From positions 3,438,492 to 3,482,694 of the forward strand of contig CP070782.1 in assembly GCA_020346325.1 (NCBI GenBank): 44,203 nucleotides of DNA, in the 5' to 3' direction. The notes under the pieces are model-generated. The model searched no databases. It was given only the letters and a program-made list of their open reading frames with translations, and was not told the origin of the DNA. A program made the translations under genes and the position numbers. This document shows, piece after piece, positions 8,902 to 17,792 of the stretch. The DNA is from Phycisphaerales bacterium. Its GTDB lineage: Bacteria > Planctomycetota > Phycisphaerae > Sedimentisphaerales > Anaerobacaceae. The stretch's first letter is position 1, and each line of letters starts with the position of its first letter.

Positions 8902-9936
8902 ATGAGAATGCGGTATCTGTCTGTCTTGGTTTTTGCGGGGCTGCCTTTGCTGGCAGGATGCCCCGGATCTGGCCCAAAGGCAATGACACTCACCTATGAA
9001 AACCCGCTGTGGTCCGGGTATCTGGCCGATCCGTTCGTACTGGAGGTCGACGGCGAGTACTATGCCTATGGCACGGGACGAGCGCCGGACGGCTGCCAGT
9101 TTCCCATCCTGCACTCCCGCGACTTCGTGCATTGGGAGTTTGTCGCCGGTGCCTTGGCGCCCTTGGACGATCCAAAGCTGAAGGACTACTGGGCACCGGA
9201 GGTGGCCGAGCGGGACGGCAAGTACTATCTCTACTATGCCGGCGACATGAAGATGCGGGTCGCCGTGGCGGACCATCCGGCCGGCCCCTTCCGTGACAGT
9301 GGCAAGCTGATGTTCCCCGACCTGCCGTTCAGTATCGACGGCCACGCGTTCCGGGACCCGAAGAGTGGACAGTGGTATTTCTACTTTGCCAAGGATTTCT
9401 TTGATCAGAGACCGGGTACGGCTCTGGCGATGGTTCGGCTGGCGGACGACATGATCACGCCGGTCGGACCGGTCACGACGGTCTTGCGTGCCTTCGCTGA
9501 CTGGCAGATCTACGAGCGCAATCGTCCCCTCTACGACAAGATCTGGGATGCCTGGCATACCATTGAGGGTGCGGCGGTGATCTACAAAGACGAAAAGTAC
9601 TATTGCTTCTATTCCGGCGGAAACTGGCAAACGCCGGGCTACGGCGTCGGCTGTGCCGTGGCGGACCATATCCTCGGACCCTATGTGGATGACCACAGTC
9701 CCGAGGCGGCCGGCGTCCTCAAGTCTGTCCCGGGCAAACTGATCGGGCCGGGGCATAACTCTGTGATTCTGGGCCCGGATGGACAGACCTATTTCATCGT
9801 GTATCATTCGTGGAACAACGAGCGATCTGCCCGGCAGATCTGCATGGACCCGCTGATCTGGACCGAGCAGGGGCCCAAGGCCTATCGTCCTGCACGAGGA
9901 CACAAACGCGTGACGCTGCCTTTGGGAGAAGAGTAA
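8902..9936 (+). CDS. Glycoside hydrolase family 43 lipoprotein
   Basis: A 344-residue five-bladed beta-propeller glycosidase anchored as a lipoprotein: the lipobox LLAGC places the acylated cysteine at residue 20. The three GH43 carboxylates are identifiable: Asp43 (LADPFV, base), Asp146 (SIDGHAFRD, pKa modulator) and Glu222 (HTIEGA, acid). A GHNS motif near the C-terminus is also typical. Family activities are mainly alpha-L-arabinofuranosidase, beta-xylosidase, endo-arabinanase and exo-galactanase. AAGGAG at 8890-8895, 6 nt before the ATG, fixes the start. Its TAA stop shares one base with the ATG of the downstream GH127 gene, so the two are translationally coupled. With a beta-L-arabinofuranosidase next to it, activity on arabinosyl side chains is a reasonable inference. 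Confidence 0.9.
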   Translation: MRMRYLSVLVFAGLPLLAGCPGSGPKAMTLTYENPLWSGYLADPFVLEVDGEYYAYGTGRAPDGCQFPILHSRDFVHWEFVAGALAPLDDPKLKDYWAPEVAERDGKYYLYYAGDMKMRVAVADHPAGPFRDSGKLMFPDLPFSIDGHAFRDPKSGQWYFYFAKDFFDQRPGTALAMVRLADDMITPVGPVTTVLRAFADWQIYERNRPLYDKIWDAWHTIEGAAVIYKDEKYYCFYSGGNWQTPGYGVGCAVADHILGPYVDDHSPEAAGVLKSVPGKLIGPGHNSVILGPDGQTYFIVYHSWNNERSARQICMDPLIWTEQGPKAYRPARGHKRVTLPLGEE

Positions 9937-12263
9937 TGAAAGCGTTTGCCACGATCGTTTCTTGGCTGGGACTGATATCAGTTACATACGGAGCCTCTGT
10001 GCAAGATGTCGTTCCCTTGCGGGCCGAACCGTTTGAGCTGAAGGACGTGCGTCTGCTGGACGGGCCGTTCAAACACGCCCAGGATTTGCAGCAGCAGTGG
10101 CTGCTGGAACTGGAGCCGGATCGTCTGCTGGCCTGGTTCCGCAAAGAGGCGGGTCTGGAGCCCAAGGCGCCGGTCTATGGCGGGTGGGAAAGTCGCGGTG
10201 TCGCCGGCCACTGTCTGGGCCACTATCTGTCCGGCTGCGCGCTGATGTATCAGTCCACGGGCGACGGACGTTTTCGTCAGCGGGTCGACTACATCGTCAA
10301 CGAATTAGCGGTTTGCCAGGAGGCCAATGGCGATGGCTACGTCGCCGCCATTCCCGGAGGCAAGAAGGTTTTCGACGAGGTCTCGCGCGGCGAGATTCGT
10401 TCGGCCGGCTTCGATCTGAACGGCTCGTGGGTGCCGTTTTATACGCTGCACAAGCTGTTCGCCGGCCTCGTGGATGCCTATCGCCTGTGTGATAACGACC
10501 GGGCCCTGACGGTGAACCGCAAATTGGCGGATTGGCTGGACAAGACTCTCAGCGGGCTCAACCACGAGCAGATGCAGCAGGTCCTGGCCTGTGAGCATGG
10601 CGGCATGAATGAGGCCCTGGCGGATCTGTATGCCGACACGGGCCAAGAACGCTATCTGAAACTCTCCCGCCGATTCCATCATGAGTTCGTACTGGACCCG
10701 CTGACACAACAGGTAGACCGACTCAACGGCCTGCACGCCAACACGCAGATCCCCAAGCTCGTCGGTCTGGCCCGGCGCTATGAACTGACGGGCGATGAAA
10801 ACGATCGCAAAGCGGCGGCCTTCTTTTGGGACCGCGTGGTGAATCATCATTCCTATTGCACAGGCGGCCACTGTATCAACGAGCACTTTGGCCCGCCCGA
10901 TACGCTCAACGACCGGCTCGGTGTCAACACCACTGAGACCTGTAACGTCTACAACATGCTCAAGCTCACCCGCCATCTGTTCATGTGGGAGGCGGACGCC
11001 AAGGTGGCAGACTTCTACGAGCGGGCTCTGTATAACCACATCCTCTCCTCTCACCATCCGGGCGACGGTCGCGTGATCTACAACCTGACCTTGGAGATGG
11101 GCGGGTACAAGCGCTATCAGACCAAGTTCGACAGTTTCACCTGCTGCGTCGGGACAAATATGGAAAACCACGCCAAGTATGGTGCCAATATCTACTTCCA
11201 CACCGATGATCGGCTCTACGTGAATCTGTTCATGGCTTCGGAACTGAACTGGCGGGAAAAGGGACTGACGCTGCGGCAGGAAACCCGGTTCCCGGATGAG
11301 CCATCGACCACATTGACGGTCGCGTGCGAGGAGGCCGTCGAATTGGCCTTGTGCATTCGGCATCCCTACTGGATCGAAGAGGGACTGGCCATTACGGTGA
11401 ATGGCCGGCCCGTTTCCGTGACGTCCACGCCGTCATCGTATGCCGTGGTGCGGCGGACCTGGAAAGACGGTGATCGGATCGATGTCAAGCTGCCGATGAG
11501 CCTGCGCCTCGAGTCCATGCCCGACAATCCCAATCGCGCCGCTGTGCTCTATGGCCCGGTCGTCCTGGCGGGCGATCTGGGACCGGTCGACAACCCGGCC
11601 GCCACGCGTCCCGATTTCGTACCGGTTCTGATCACGGGAGGCCGGTCTGTCGACGAATGGATGGTGCCGGTGCTCGATCAGCCCTGTGTTTTCGGTACCC
11701 AGGATGTCGGTCGTCCGTGCGATGTGACGATGAAGCCTTTCTTCCGCACGCACGAGCGCCGCTACAGCATCTTCTGGGATCTGTTCACCGAAGAGCAGTG
11801 GCGGGCCAGACAGGCCGAGTACCAGGCCGCACTGGAACGCCGCCGCCTCATGGAACTGGCCACAGTCGACTTCTTCCAACCCGGTGAGATGCAGCCGGAA
11901 CGCGATCACAACTTGCAAGGCCAGCGCACCGAAGCAGGCCGCGCTCTCGGCCGCAAGTGGCGTCACGCCGTCGATGGTGGGTGGTTCTCGCTCACCATGA
12001 AGGTTCTGCCCGACAGGCCGATGCAATTGGTGTGCACCTTCTGGGGCAGCGATGCGGGCGGGCGGACCTTCGACATTCTGATCGATGGCCAAAAGCTCGT
12101 CACCCAGACCCTGGAGAACAACAAGCCGGGTGTGTTCTACGACGAAACCTATGCGATTGGCGTCTCACTGACGCAGGGGAAATCCCGGGTCACGGTGACG
12201 TTCCAGGCGCATCCCGGACGAATGGCCGGCGGCCTCTTCGGCGCCCGCATGATGAAGCAATGA
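9936..12263 (+). CDS. GH127 beta-L-arabinofuranosidase (DUF1680 family)
   Basis: A 775-residue protein with a short signal peptide (about 1-20) and the GH127 alpha/alpha-barrel. The unusual zinc-cysteine catalytic site of the family is intact: Glu334 and Cys336 in T-T-E-T-C, and the tandem Cys403-Cys404 in FTCCVGT. One of the tandem cysteines acts as nucleophile in characterised members and the other binds zinc. Other matches are GGWESRGVAGHCLGHYLS and WVPFYTLHK near the N-terminus. Beta-sandwich domains follow after about residue 430. The enzyme releases L-arabinofuranose in beta linkage from plant glycoproteins or pectin-type glycans. The start is the ATG at 9936, sharing a base with the GH43 stop (TAATG). 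The open frame upstream overlaps GH43 and lacks a signal peptide. The gene ends 19 nt from the convergent MscS gene. Confidence 0.92.
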   Translation: MKAFATIVSWLGLISVTYGASVQDVVPLRAEPFELKDVRLLDGPFKHAQDLQQQWLLELEPDRLLAWFRKEAGLEPKAPVYGGWESRGVAGHCLGHYLSGCALMYQSTGDGRFRQRVDYIVNELAVCQEANGDGYVAAIPGGKKVFDEVSRGEIRSAGFDLNGSWVPFYTLHKLFAGLVDAYRLCDNDRALTVNRKLADWLDKTLSGLNHEQMQQVLACEHGGMNEALADLYADTGQERYLKLSRRFHHEFVLDPLTQQVDRLNGLHANTQIPKLVGLARRYELTGDENDRKAAAFFWDRVVNHHSYCTGGHCINEHFGPPDTLNDRLGVNTTETCNVYNMLKLTRHLFMWEADAKVADFYERALYNHILSSHHPGDGRVIYNLTLEMGGYKRYQTKFDSFTCCVGTNMENHAKYGANIYFHTDDRLYVNLFMASELNWREKGLTLRQETRFPDEPSTTLTVACEEAVELALCIRHPYWIEEGLAITVNGRPVSVTSTPSSYAVVRRTWKDGDRIDVKLPMSLRLESMPDNPNRAAVLYGPVVLAGDLGPVDNPAATRPDFVPVLITGGRSVDEWMVPVLDQPCVFGTQDVGRPCDVTMKPFFRTHERRYSIFWDLFTEEQWRARQAEYQAALERRRLMELATVDFFQPGEMQPERDHNLQGQRTEAGRALGRKWRHAVDGGWFSLTMKVLPDRPMQLVCTFWGSDAGGRTFDILIDGQKLVTQTLENNKPGVFYDETYAIGVSLTQGKSRVTVTFQAHPGRMAGGLFGARMMKQ

Positions 12264-12282
12264 GGTCGATGCGGTCGGGTCT

Positions 12283-13902
12283 CTATCGCCCCCGCCACTC
12301 GCCCAGCATGCGCTTGAGGCGATGGAGAATTCCATCGCGGGCCAGCACGGGCGGAACTACCGCCGAGGCACGCAGTTTCTCCAGGGATTCGGCGTTCTCG
12401 GCCGCGCGTGCGGCTGCCAGGTCCGAGAGTACGTGCGGGATTTCCTCGCGAAGGGAAAGGAGACGGGTGAACGCCCGCCGATCGAATTCGAGCAGTTCGC
12501 AGTCCGTCGTGGCGGTCATCGTTGCGCTGCGCGGTAGACCAGTGAGAAGGCTCATCTCGCCGAACAGGGCGCCGGCCTGTAGGTCGAACTCGATGGGCTT
12601 GTCCGTCTCGGAATTGCTGATGCTGCCGTGCAGCTGCCCCTGGACGAGAACGTAGAACGATTCTCCCGTATCATTCTGGCGCATCAAGGTCTCACCGTGC
12701 GTGAAATGGGTGCGTCTGATGTCTCGGGCGACGCCCTTGAGTTCGTCCCGGCTGAGCATGCAAACACCCTCGGCGTCGGCCATGAGCTTGCGTCCGAAGT
12801 CACTGGCCAGCAGATCGTCCACGATACTCTCGAGCTCCGAGGCCAGGGGTTTTTCGAACTTCTGCGCGTGCACCGCCTCCAGGAAATTGCCCAGCAGCCG
12901 ACCGCTCATAGGGAAGGGGATCTCGATGCCTCGGCGGTTGAACTTGTACCAGATCATCCGCATCACGTGGCCTTCAATCACCGCACGCTGCTCGTATTGC
13001 CTCGACCAGAAGCGCAGCACGTATTCGATGCAGAAATCCTTGAAGCCGGTGACATAGGCGTCGGGTGCAGGCAATTTCTCAACGGTAGACACGCTTTGCG
13101 CCGCCTCCAGAAGGGCCTCGATCACGTCGCCGGGCGCATCGCCATAACTGGCCGCCACGGGTACCTCGTGGCGACGCAAGCTGGTGGGGGAGGAGAAATT
13201 CCGAATTGTCAGATCCGCGAGTTTGCCGTTGGGGATGATCACGACGTGGCCGCCGATGGTGCGCATGCGCGTCTCGCGCCAGTTGACGAGGAACACCTTT
13301 CCGATCTCGCCGTCTACCTCGATCCAATCACCGACCGACATGGACCGACTGGCGTGCAGCGACATGCCGGCCAGGAGATTGCCCAGCACGCCTTGCATGG
13401 CGAAGCCGATAACACCGGTGACGATCGCGGTCGAGGTGAGCAGCACGCTGATGTTGAATCCCAGTTGATACTTGACCAGCATAAAGGTGGCGCCCAGCAT
13501 GATTGCCAGACGCAGGATGCCGCGACTGAGCCGAGTGAGCGGACAGGCGCGGCCCAGTTGGGCAAATGTCTCGACGAGCAGCCCTTCGGCCAATCGAACG
13601 ATGGCGTAGATCCCCCAGAACGTCAGCCAGACTTGATGGTAGGGACGGGGAAGCACCACCCCCCGGGTCCGGAACCAGGAGGTCAGCGGAACCGAAAACG
13701 CCAGCACCAGAATCGAGAAGGCGACGTGACTGAGCAATGCCCTGAGAAAGTGCCGATGGGAGCGTCGTGTTGGCTCGATACTGTCTGAAATGCCGTATCG
13801 CCGGCGCAGCGGCAGCGACAGCAGATACGCGACAAACACCACTAAGAATGCCAGTCCAACATTCTGGATGTACGGCAATGCGGGCTCAAGCCATGTCAGC
13901 AT
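12283..13902 (-). CDS. MscS-type mechanosensitive channel with C-terminal cyclic-nucleotide-binding domain
   Basis: A 539-residue inner-membrane channel. Several N-terminal transmembrane helices (about 8-30, 57-77, 88-110, 125-145) precede the MscS pore helix and beta domain (about 150-260), which contain GFAMQGVLGNLLAG and VGDWIEVDG followed by VNWRETRM and IPNGKL. A cytoplasmic alpha/beta region ends near 365. The C-terminal part (about 395-510) is a cNMP-binding domain. Its phosphate-binding cassette is complete, FGEMSLLTGLPRSA, with Glu449 and Arg458 in the positions that hold the ribose and cyclic phosphate. The fusion is known from cyclic-nucleotide-gated relatives of MscS, where ligand modulates opening. 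It is the last gene of the operon and its start overlaps the MBL gene by 17 nt. An adenylate cyclase two genes upstream makes cAMP the likely ligand. Confidence 0.9.
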   Translation of the reverse strand: MLTWLEPALPYIQNVGLAFLVVFVAYLLSLPLRRRYGISDSIEPTRRSHRHFLRALLSHVAFSILVLAFSVPLTSWFRTRGVVLPRPYHQVWLTFWGIYAIVRLAEGLLVETFAQLGRACPLTRLSRGILRLAIMLGATFMLVKYQLGFNISVLLTSTAIVTGVIGFAMQGVLGNLLAGMSLHASRSMSVGDWIEVDGEIGKVFLVNWRETRMRTIGGHVVIIPNGKLADLTIRNFSSPTSLRRHEVPVAASYGDAPGDVIEALLEAAQSVSTVEKLPAPDAYVTGFKDFCIEYVLRFWSRQYEQRAVIEGHVMRMIWYKFNRRGIEIPFPMSGRLLGNFLEAVHAQKFEKPLASELESIVDDLLASDFGRKLMADAEGVCMLSRDELKGVARDIRRTHFTHGETLMRQNDTGESFYVLVQGQLHGSISNSETDKPIEFDLQAGALFGEMSLLTGLPRSATMTATTDCELLEFDRRAFTRLLSLREEIPHVLSDLAAARAAENAESLEKLRASAVVPPVLARDGILHRLKRMLGEWRGR

Positions 13903-14749
13903 GATTGCGGTTTCCCTTTATCGTTAGCCATTGGCCCGATCGCGCCAGCGCGGCGCCGGGCACGCATTTCTTAACTTGCTGCTCCAGGGCGTTGAGTGCT
14001 TGGTCCGTCGCCTCCGGGGCGTGATGACCCAACAGCACGCGTTCGACGCCCACCGACCCTGCGATTCCCACGCCGTCCTCCCAACACGTGTGTCCCCATC
14101 CGACGAACGCATCCGCATTCGCCTCCGCAAAATGCGCGTCGATAACGAGCAAATCCGCAGGTTTGGGCTCGCCACACATTGTGACGAACGCTGTTTCCTG
14201 CGCTTTCGTCCGGTTGCGCCACTCGATATCGGTAGCATACACCAGCGCGGCGCCGCTCGCATCATCGATGCGATAAGCGCGGCAGCCCCCGGGATGGGGC
14301 ACCGGACACTGGCGCACGCGCAGGTTGCCGATTCCGATTTCCTCGGCATCGAACGTGGCGAATTCGAAGCGAGCTTCCATCTGCTCCCACGAGACTGGCC
14401 AATAAGGTGGTGCCAACACCCGCGTCACGACCTCGCGAACATCCCCATCAGCCAGTGCCGGTCCCATGAACTTGAAAGACCAGCCCGACTCATAGAACAG
14501 AGGATTCATGGTCAATCCGACCATATGGTCAAGATGATAGTGTGAGAACAGTACGGCTACCTCGCCAGGTCCCATCGTCGCCAGTTCCCTGGCGATAGTG
14601 TGCATACCGGTTCCGGCGTCGAACACGAGGCGCTCACCTTCTGAGCTGACGAGCAGCAGCGACGTTGTGTCGCCGCCGAACTGCTCGAAAGCAGTGCCGG
14701 TGGCCGGCTGGCTGCCGCGCATTCCGCCAATGAACAGTTGCATACTCAT
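13886..14749 (-). CDS. MBL-fold metallohydrolase, candidate cyclic-nucleotide phosphodiesterase
   Basis: A 287-residue metallo-beta-lactamase-fold enzyme without signal peptide, so cytoplasmic. Both metal sites are present: His70-x-His72-x-Asp74-His75 (SHYHLDH), His152 (PVPHPGG), Asp174 (YATD) and a late histidine pair at 242-243 (LLGHHAPEATD). The FDAGTG strand before the first site matches the RNase Z/PhnP/class II phosphodiesterase branch rather than beta-lactamases. The start is the ATG at 14749, which overlaps the cyclase stop as ATGA. An ATG 30 nt further upstream is in frame but unnecessary. Lying between an adenylate cyclase and a cNMP-gated channel, it may hydrolyse cAMP. That is context inference, since lactonase or phosphodiesterase activity on other substrates fits the fold equally well. 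Confidence 0.8.
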   Translation of the reverse strand: MSMQLFIGGMRGSQPATGTAFEQFGGDTTSLLLVSSEGERLVFDAGTGMHTIARELATMGPGEVAVLFSHYHLDHMVGLTMNPLFYESGWSFKFMGPALADGDVREVVTRVLAPPYWPVSWEQMEARFEFATFDAEEIGIGNLRVRQCPVPHPGGCRAYRIDDASGAALVYATDIEWRNRTKAQETAFVTMCGEPKPADLLVIDAHFAEANADAFVGWGHTCWEDGVGIAGSVGVERVLLGHHAPEATDQALNALEQQVKKCVPGAALARSGQWLTIKGNRNHADMA

Positions 14750-16842
14750 TTCTGCGTTAGCTCCCACACTCCATCCCATTGAGCGGGCGGATCGGTGGCC
14801 AATTCAGCGCAGCGCCGGGCGTACTGCTGTGCAGCCGGATCGTCCGGCAGTTGTTTGAACGCCGTGGCTGCCTCGGCAAAGGCGCCTGCGCGAAAATGCG
14901 TCAATCCGCTCTCAAACGTTTCCCCGGTGGTTGGCTGAGCTTCGCCTGCCAATCCCACAAGTTCGTACACCGCCACAGCGCTCTGGCGACCGACCACGCG
15001 CAAGTCCGCCAGTTTGCGGCCCTGGAATTCGGCCGAGGCCAGCCGCCACGTGCTCTCGGCGACCATCGTCTCGGTGCCGAAGGCCTTGTTGGCGCCCTCC
15101 AGACGCGCGGCCAGGTTAGCGGCATCGCCCAGGATCGTATAGTTGAAACGTTTCCGCGAGCCCATGTTGCCGACGACAACCGGGCCCGTGTTGAGCCCCA
15201 CCCGCATGTGCAGCGCTGCTCCCGTGCGCTGCTGATACGCCGGGCGCAATTCGTTGAGTCGCCGCTGGCAACGCAATGCCGCCCGGCACGCCCGGACTGC
15301 GTGATCCGCCTGTTCCAGCGGCGCATTCCAGAAGGCGATGATTGCATCGCCTTCGTATTTGTCCAGCGTGCCACCCTCTTCCAGGATGATGTCGGTCATC
15401 TCGCTGAGGTAATCGTTGAGCAGGGCGGTCAACTCCACCGGCCCCAGCTTCTCAGAAAACGTTGAGAAGCCGGCCAAATCAGTGAACATGATCGTCAACT
15501 CGCGTTTCTCGCCCCCCAGTTGGAGATGCTTCGGATCGCGCAAGATCTTTTCAATCACCTCGCCGCTCAGGTAGTGCCGGAAGGCCTGTTTGAGAAACGC
15601 CTTTTGACGTCCCTCGGCCCAGTAATTCATCGCCAGTGTGCCGACGAGTCCGAGTCCCACCGCGGTCTCCTGGGGCACGATCGGCCACCACCAGCCCTTG
15701 TCATAGGCGGCAAAGCCGATAAGCATGGGTAGCCCCAGCCACGCCGCGGTGAGTGGCCCCGCCTGCCACCATCGTCCGGCGTAGGTCAGGCACAGGCTTG
15801 CGAGGATGGCCGTGGCCATCACGCCCGGGATGACCGTTGCCGAATTTGCCTCAGAGATAAACGAGTCGGTGAGCAGATTGTCGACAAACGTCGTGTGCAA
15901 GACGACACCCGGACACTTCGGATTGACCGGAACCGGTCGCAAATCCAGCAGCGACGGAGCGCTACAGCCCATGAACACGTAGCAATCCTTGAAGGTTTCC
16001 GGCGACAGCGTTGGAGTCTCTTCTTCACGCAACCGTAACTCAGACTGGACGATGGCCGCCGCGGAGATGGCTTCGGGCAGCCCGTTTTCACCGCGAAATC
16101 GCAGAATGGCGTGGCCCTTGCGGTCGAGAGGCACAACTTTGCTCCCGACGCGCAACCCGTCAGGTGCAGCAGCGACGGCATTCGGTTCCGAGAACGTGGC
16201 CATCCAGGCGGCCAGTCCCAGCGCTGGAATCTCGACGCCACCAAAGCGGCAGAACGGCGCCAGTCGCCTGAATATACCGTCTGCATCCGGCCGTCCCGTA
16301 GCGTGCCCGGCCGCAGCGGCGCCGGCCGCAATCTCCGCCACCGGGAACAACAGATGGGGCGACTCTATCGCGAGGGACATATCGATGGCTACGTCGGGAC
16401 GCGCCATATACGCCGGCCAGGTGGTCTGGCCGCCTCCGGGAAGCACAGGCAAAATCGCTGGCGGACCGCCCCGTAGCGCCTCGCCCATCGCTTCGTCGTC
16501 CGGCACGCCGTAAACGGACGGTTCAGTGAAGAGCAGATCCAGAGCCAGGGCTCGAGCTCCGCCACGCTGGCAAAACGCTGCGACGGCTCCATAGACTTCA
16601 CGAGGCCAGGGCCAACCCCAACCGTTTTCGCGTTGGGCCCAGTCCAAGCTGGCCTGGTCCAGTAGAATCAGCTTGACCTGCGGCGATGGGATCTCACGCC
16701 GCGCGAAGAAATGGGCCCGCCACGTCCACGTCGGGGCTTCCCACGATTCGAGCCAGCCCAGGTGCCATGCCGCCAGCGCCGTCGCTCCCGTGACCAGGCC
16801 GATCATCAATCCTCGCAAACATCTTCTACCGTGCTTGGACAT
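14746..16842 (-). CDS. CHASE2-domain class III adenylate cyclase
   Basis: A 698-residue membrane cyclase. One N-terminal transmembrane helix (about 10-30) precedes an extracytoplasmic CHASE2 sensor (about 35-330, with LILLDQASLDW and GARALALDLLF). Three transmembrane helices follow (about 337-410), then a class III catalytic domain (about 440-620). Metal aspartates are Asp455 (MFTDLAGF) and Asp499 (EGDAIIAF). Lys495 and Thr569 occupy the adenine-recognition positions, and Asn576 and Arg580 the transition-state positions (NYTILGDAANLAAR). The Lys/Thr pair marks a class IIIb adenylate cyclase; this class is often bicarbonate-responsive. A short helical tail (about 645-690) resembles a TPR-like segment. 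The gene begins 23 nt after the M48 gene and overlaps the MBL gene by 4 nt. The signal sensed by CHASE2 is unknown. Confidence 0.92.
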   Translation of the reverse strand: MSKHGRRCLRGLMIGLVTGATALAAWHLGWLESWEAPTWTWRAHFFARREIPSPQVKLILLDQASLDWAQRENGWGWPWPREVYGAVAAFCQRGGARALALDLLFTEPSVYGVPDDEAMGEALRGGPPAILPVLPGGGQTTWPAYMARPDVAIDMSLAIESPHLLFPVAEIAAGAAAAGHATGRPDADGIFRRLAPFCRFGGVEIPALGLAAWMATFSEPNAVAAAPDGLRVGSKVVPLDRKGHAILRFRGENGLPEAISAAAIVQSELRLREEETPTLSPETFKDCYVFMGCSAPSLLDLRPVPVNPKCPGVVLHTTFVDNLLTDSFISEANSATVIPGVMATAILASLCLTYAGRWWQAGPLTAAWLGLPMLIGFAAYDKGWWWPIVPQETAVGLGLVGTLAMNYWAEGRQKAFLKQAFRHYLSGEVIEKILRDPKHLQLGGEKRELTIMFTDLAGFSTFSEKLGPVELTALLNDYLSEMTDIILEEGGTLDKYEGDAIIAFWNAPLEQADHAVRACRAALRCQRRLNELRPAYQQRTGAALHMRVGLNTGPVVVGNMGSRKRFNYTILGDAANLAARLEGANKAFGTETMVAESTWRLASAEFQGRKLADLRVVGRQSAVAVYELVGLAGEAQPTTGETFESGLTHFRAGAFAEAATAFKQLPDDPAAQQYARRCAELATDPPAQWDGVWELTQK

Positions 16843-16865
16843 GTCGTTCTCTTGTGTGCGAGGTT

Positions 16866-17792
16866 CTAGTGGCTGGCTACGATCGGTTGAATGGCCGCTG
16901 AGAAGCGTTCCTGCCTGGCGGCATCGGACACCAATTCAGTTTGTCGGGCCGTGGAGGCAAGGGCACCAACGCGGCTCTGGGCCGAAGGGTGCGTCTTGGC
17001 GAATCCGAGTCCGCCCGCATCTGCTAGTCGCTCATCCATGCGTTGGAGCATGGTGATGATCGAGGCTTCCGGGTAACCGGCTCGTCGCAACAGTTGCACG
17101 GCAGCGGCATCGGCGTCGCGTTCTTGCGTTCGCGAGTAGCCGCTGGTGGTCAGCGTCATTACGACATCGCTCACCGACGCCTCGAACTCGCGCGTCAGCG
17201 AGGCCAGTTCTTCGCTACCCAGTTGCTTGGCCGATTCGGCCGCGATGATCGTGAACGCTTCGGTCAAGCGTCCCTGTTTGATCGCACTGAGGCCGTGCTT
17301 CTTCTCCACGTGGCAAATCTCGTGGGCCAATACGGCGGCCAGTTCATCCTCGCTCTCACAGCAGCGTAGCATGCCCCGCGTGACCAGGATCAGTCCGCCC
17401 GGGGCGGCGAAGGCGTTGATCTCGTCGGAGTCCAGCAAGAGGAAGTGGTACCCGCCGAACGTTTCGGGACGATTAGAGAAGACGGCCAGCGACTGACCGA
17501 GCAAGTTCAGGTACGCGTTCGCCTCTGGCTGATCAAGCGGCGGATAGCTCTGGAACACCTGCGCTGCCACGGCCCGTCCGGTGTAATACTCCTGCTCCGG
17601 CGTCAGATCCTGATACGTCTTTTCGATGGCCTTGACGCCGCGATTGAGCGATTCGGCTTCATCGGCTGAAATCACGCCGGCTTCCCAGGCCAACTGCGTA
17701 CCGATCTCAGTGACCTCTGCGCAACCGAAGAAGAGTGCCGCGATCAGCAGGGCAAAACATGCCATGGTCAGGAATGAGGGTCTCGCCTTCAT
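16866..17792 (-). CDS. M48 family metalloprotease, putative lipoprotein
   Basis: A 308-residue zinc peptidase of the periplasmic BepA/YggG (LoiP) type. A signal sequence ends in a lipobox-like FFGC (Cys24), so it is probably membrane-attached outside the cytoplasm. The active site is His157-Glu158-x-x-His161 (AHEICH). The distal glutamate is in TQERDAD (Glu224). NAFAAPGG and VTRGML, typical of soluble M48C members, precede the active site. Such enzymes act in envelope protein quality control, often on outer-membrane proteins. The start overlaps the SH3b gene stop by 4 nt (ATGA), with GGGAGG ahead of it. Its presence in a cAMP/MscS operon suggests that it responds to, or shapes, envelope stress. 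The substrate is unknown. Confidence 0.9.
   Translation of the reverse strand: MKARPSFLTMACFALLIAALFFGCAEVTEIGTQLAWEAGVISADEAESLNRGVKAIEKTYQDLTPEQEYYTGRAVAAQVFQSYPPLDQPEANAYLNLLGQSLAVFSNRPETFGGYHFLLLDSDEINAFAAPGGLILVTRGMLRCCESEDELAAVLAHEICHVEKKHGLSAIKQGRLTEAFTIIAAESAKQLGSEELASLTREFEASVSDVVMTLTTSGYSRTQERDADAAAVQLLRRAGYPEASIITMLQRMDERLADAGGLGFAKTHPSAQSRVGALASTARQTELVSDAARQERFSAAIQPIVASH

Noticed and set aside
9810-9936. Longer N-terminus for the GH127 protein
   Set aside because: It lies within the GH43 gene and has no export signal, whereas ATG 9936 starts a signal peptide and overlaps the GH43 stop.
12628-13788. A 386-codon plus-strand open frame opposite the MscS gene
   Set aside because: No recognisable motif; the opposite strand encodes a complete channel and cNMP cassette.
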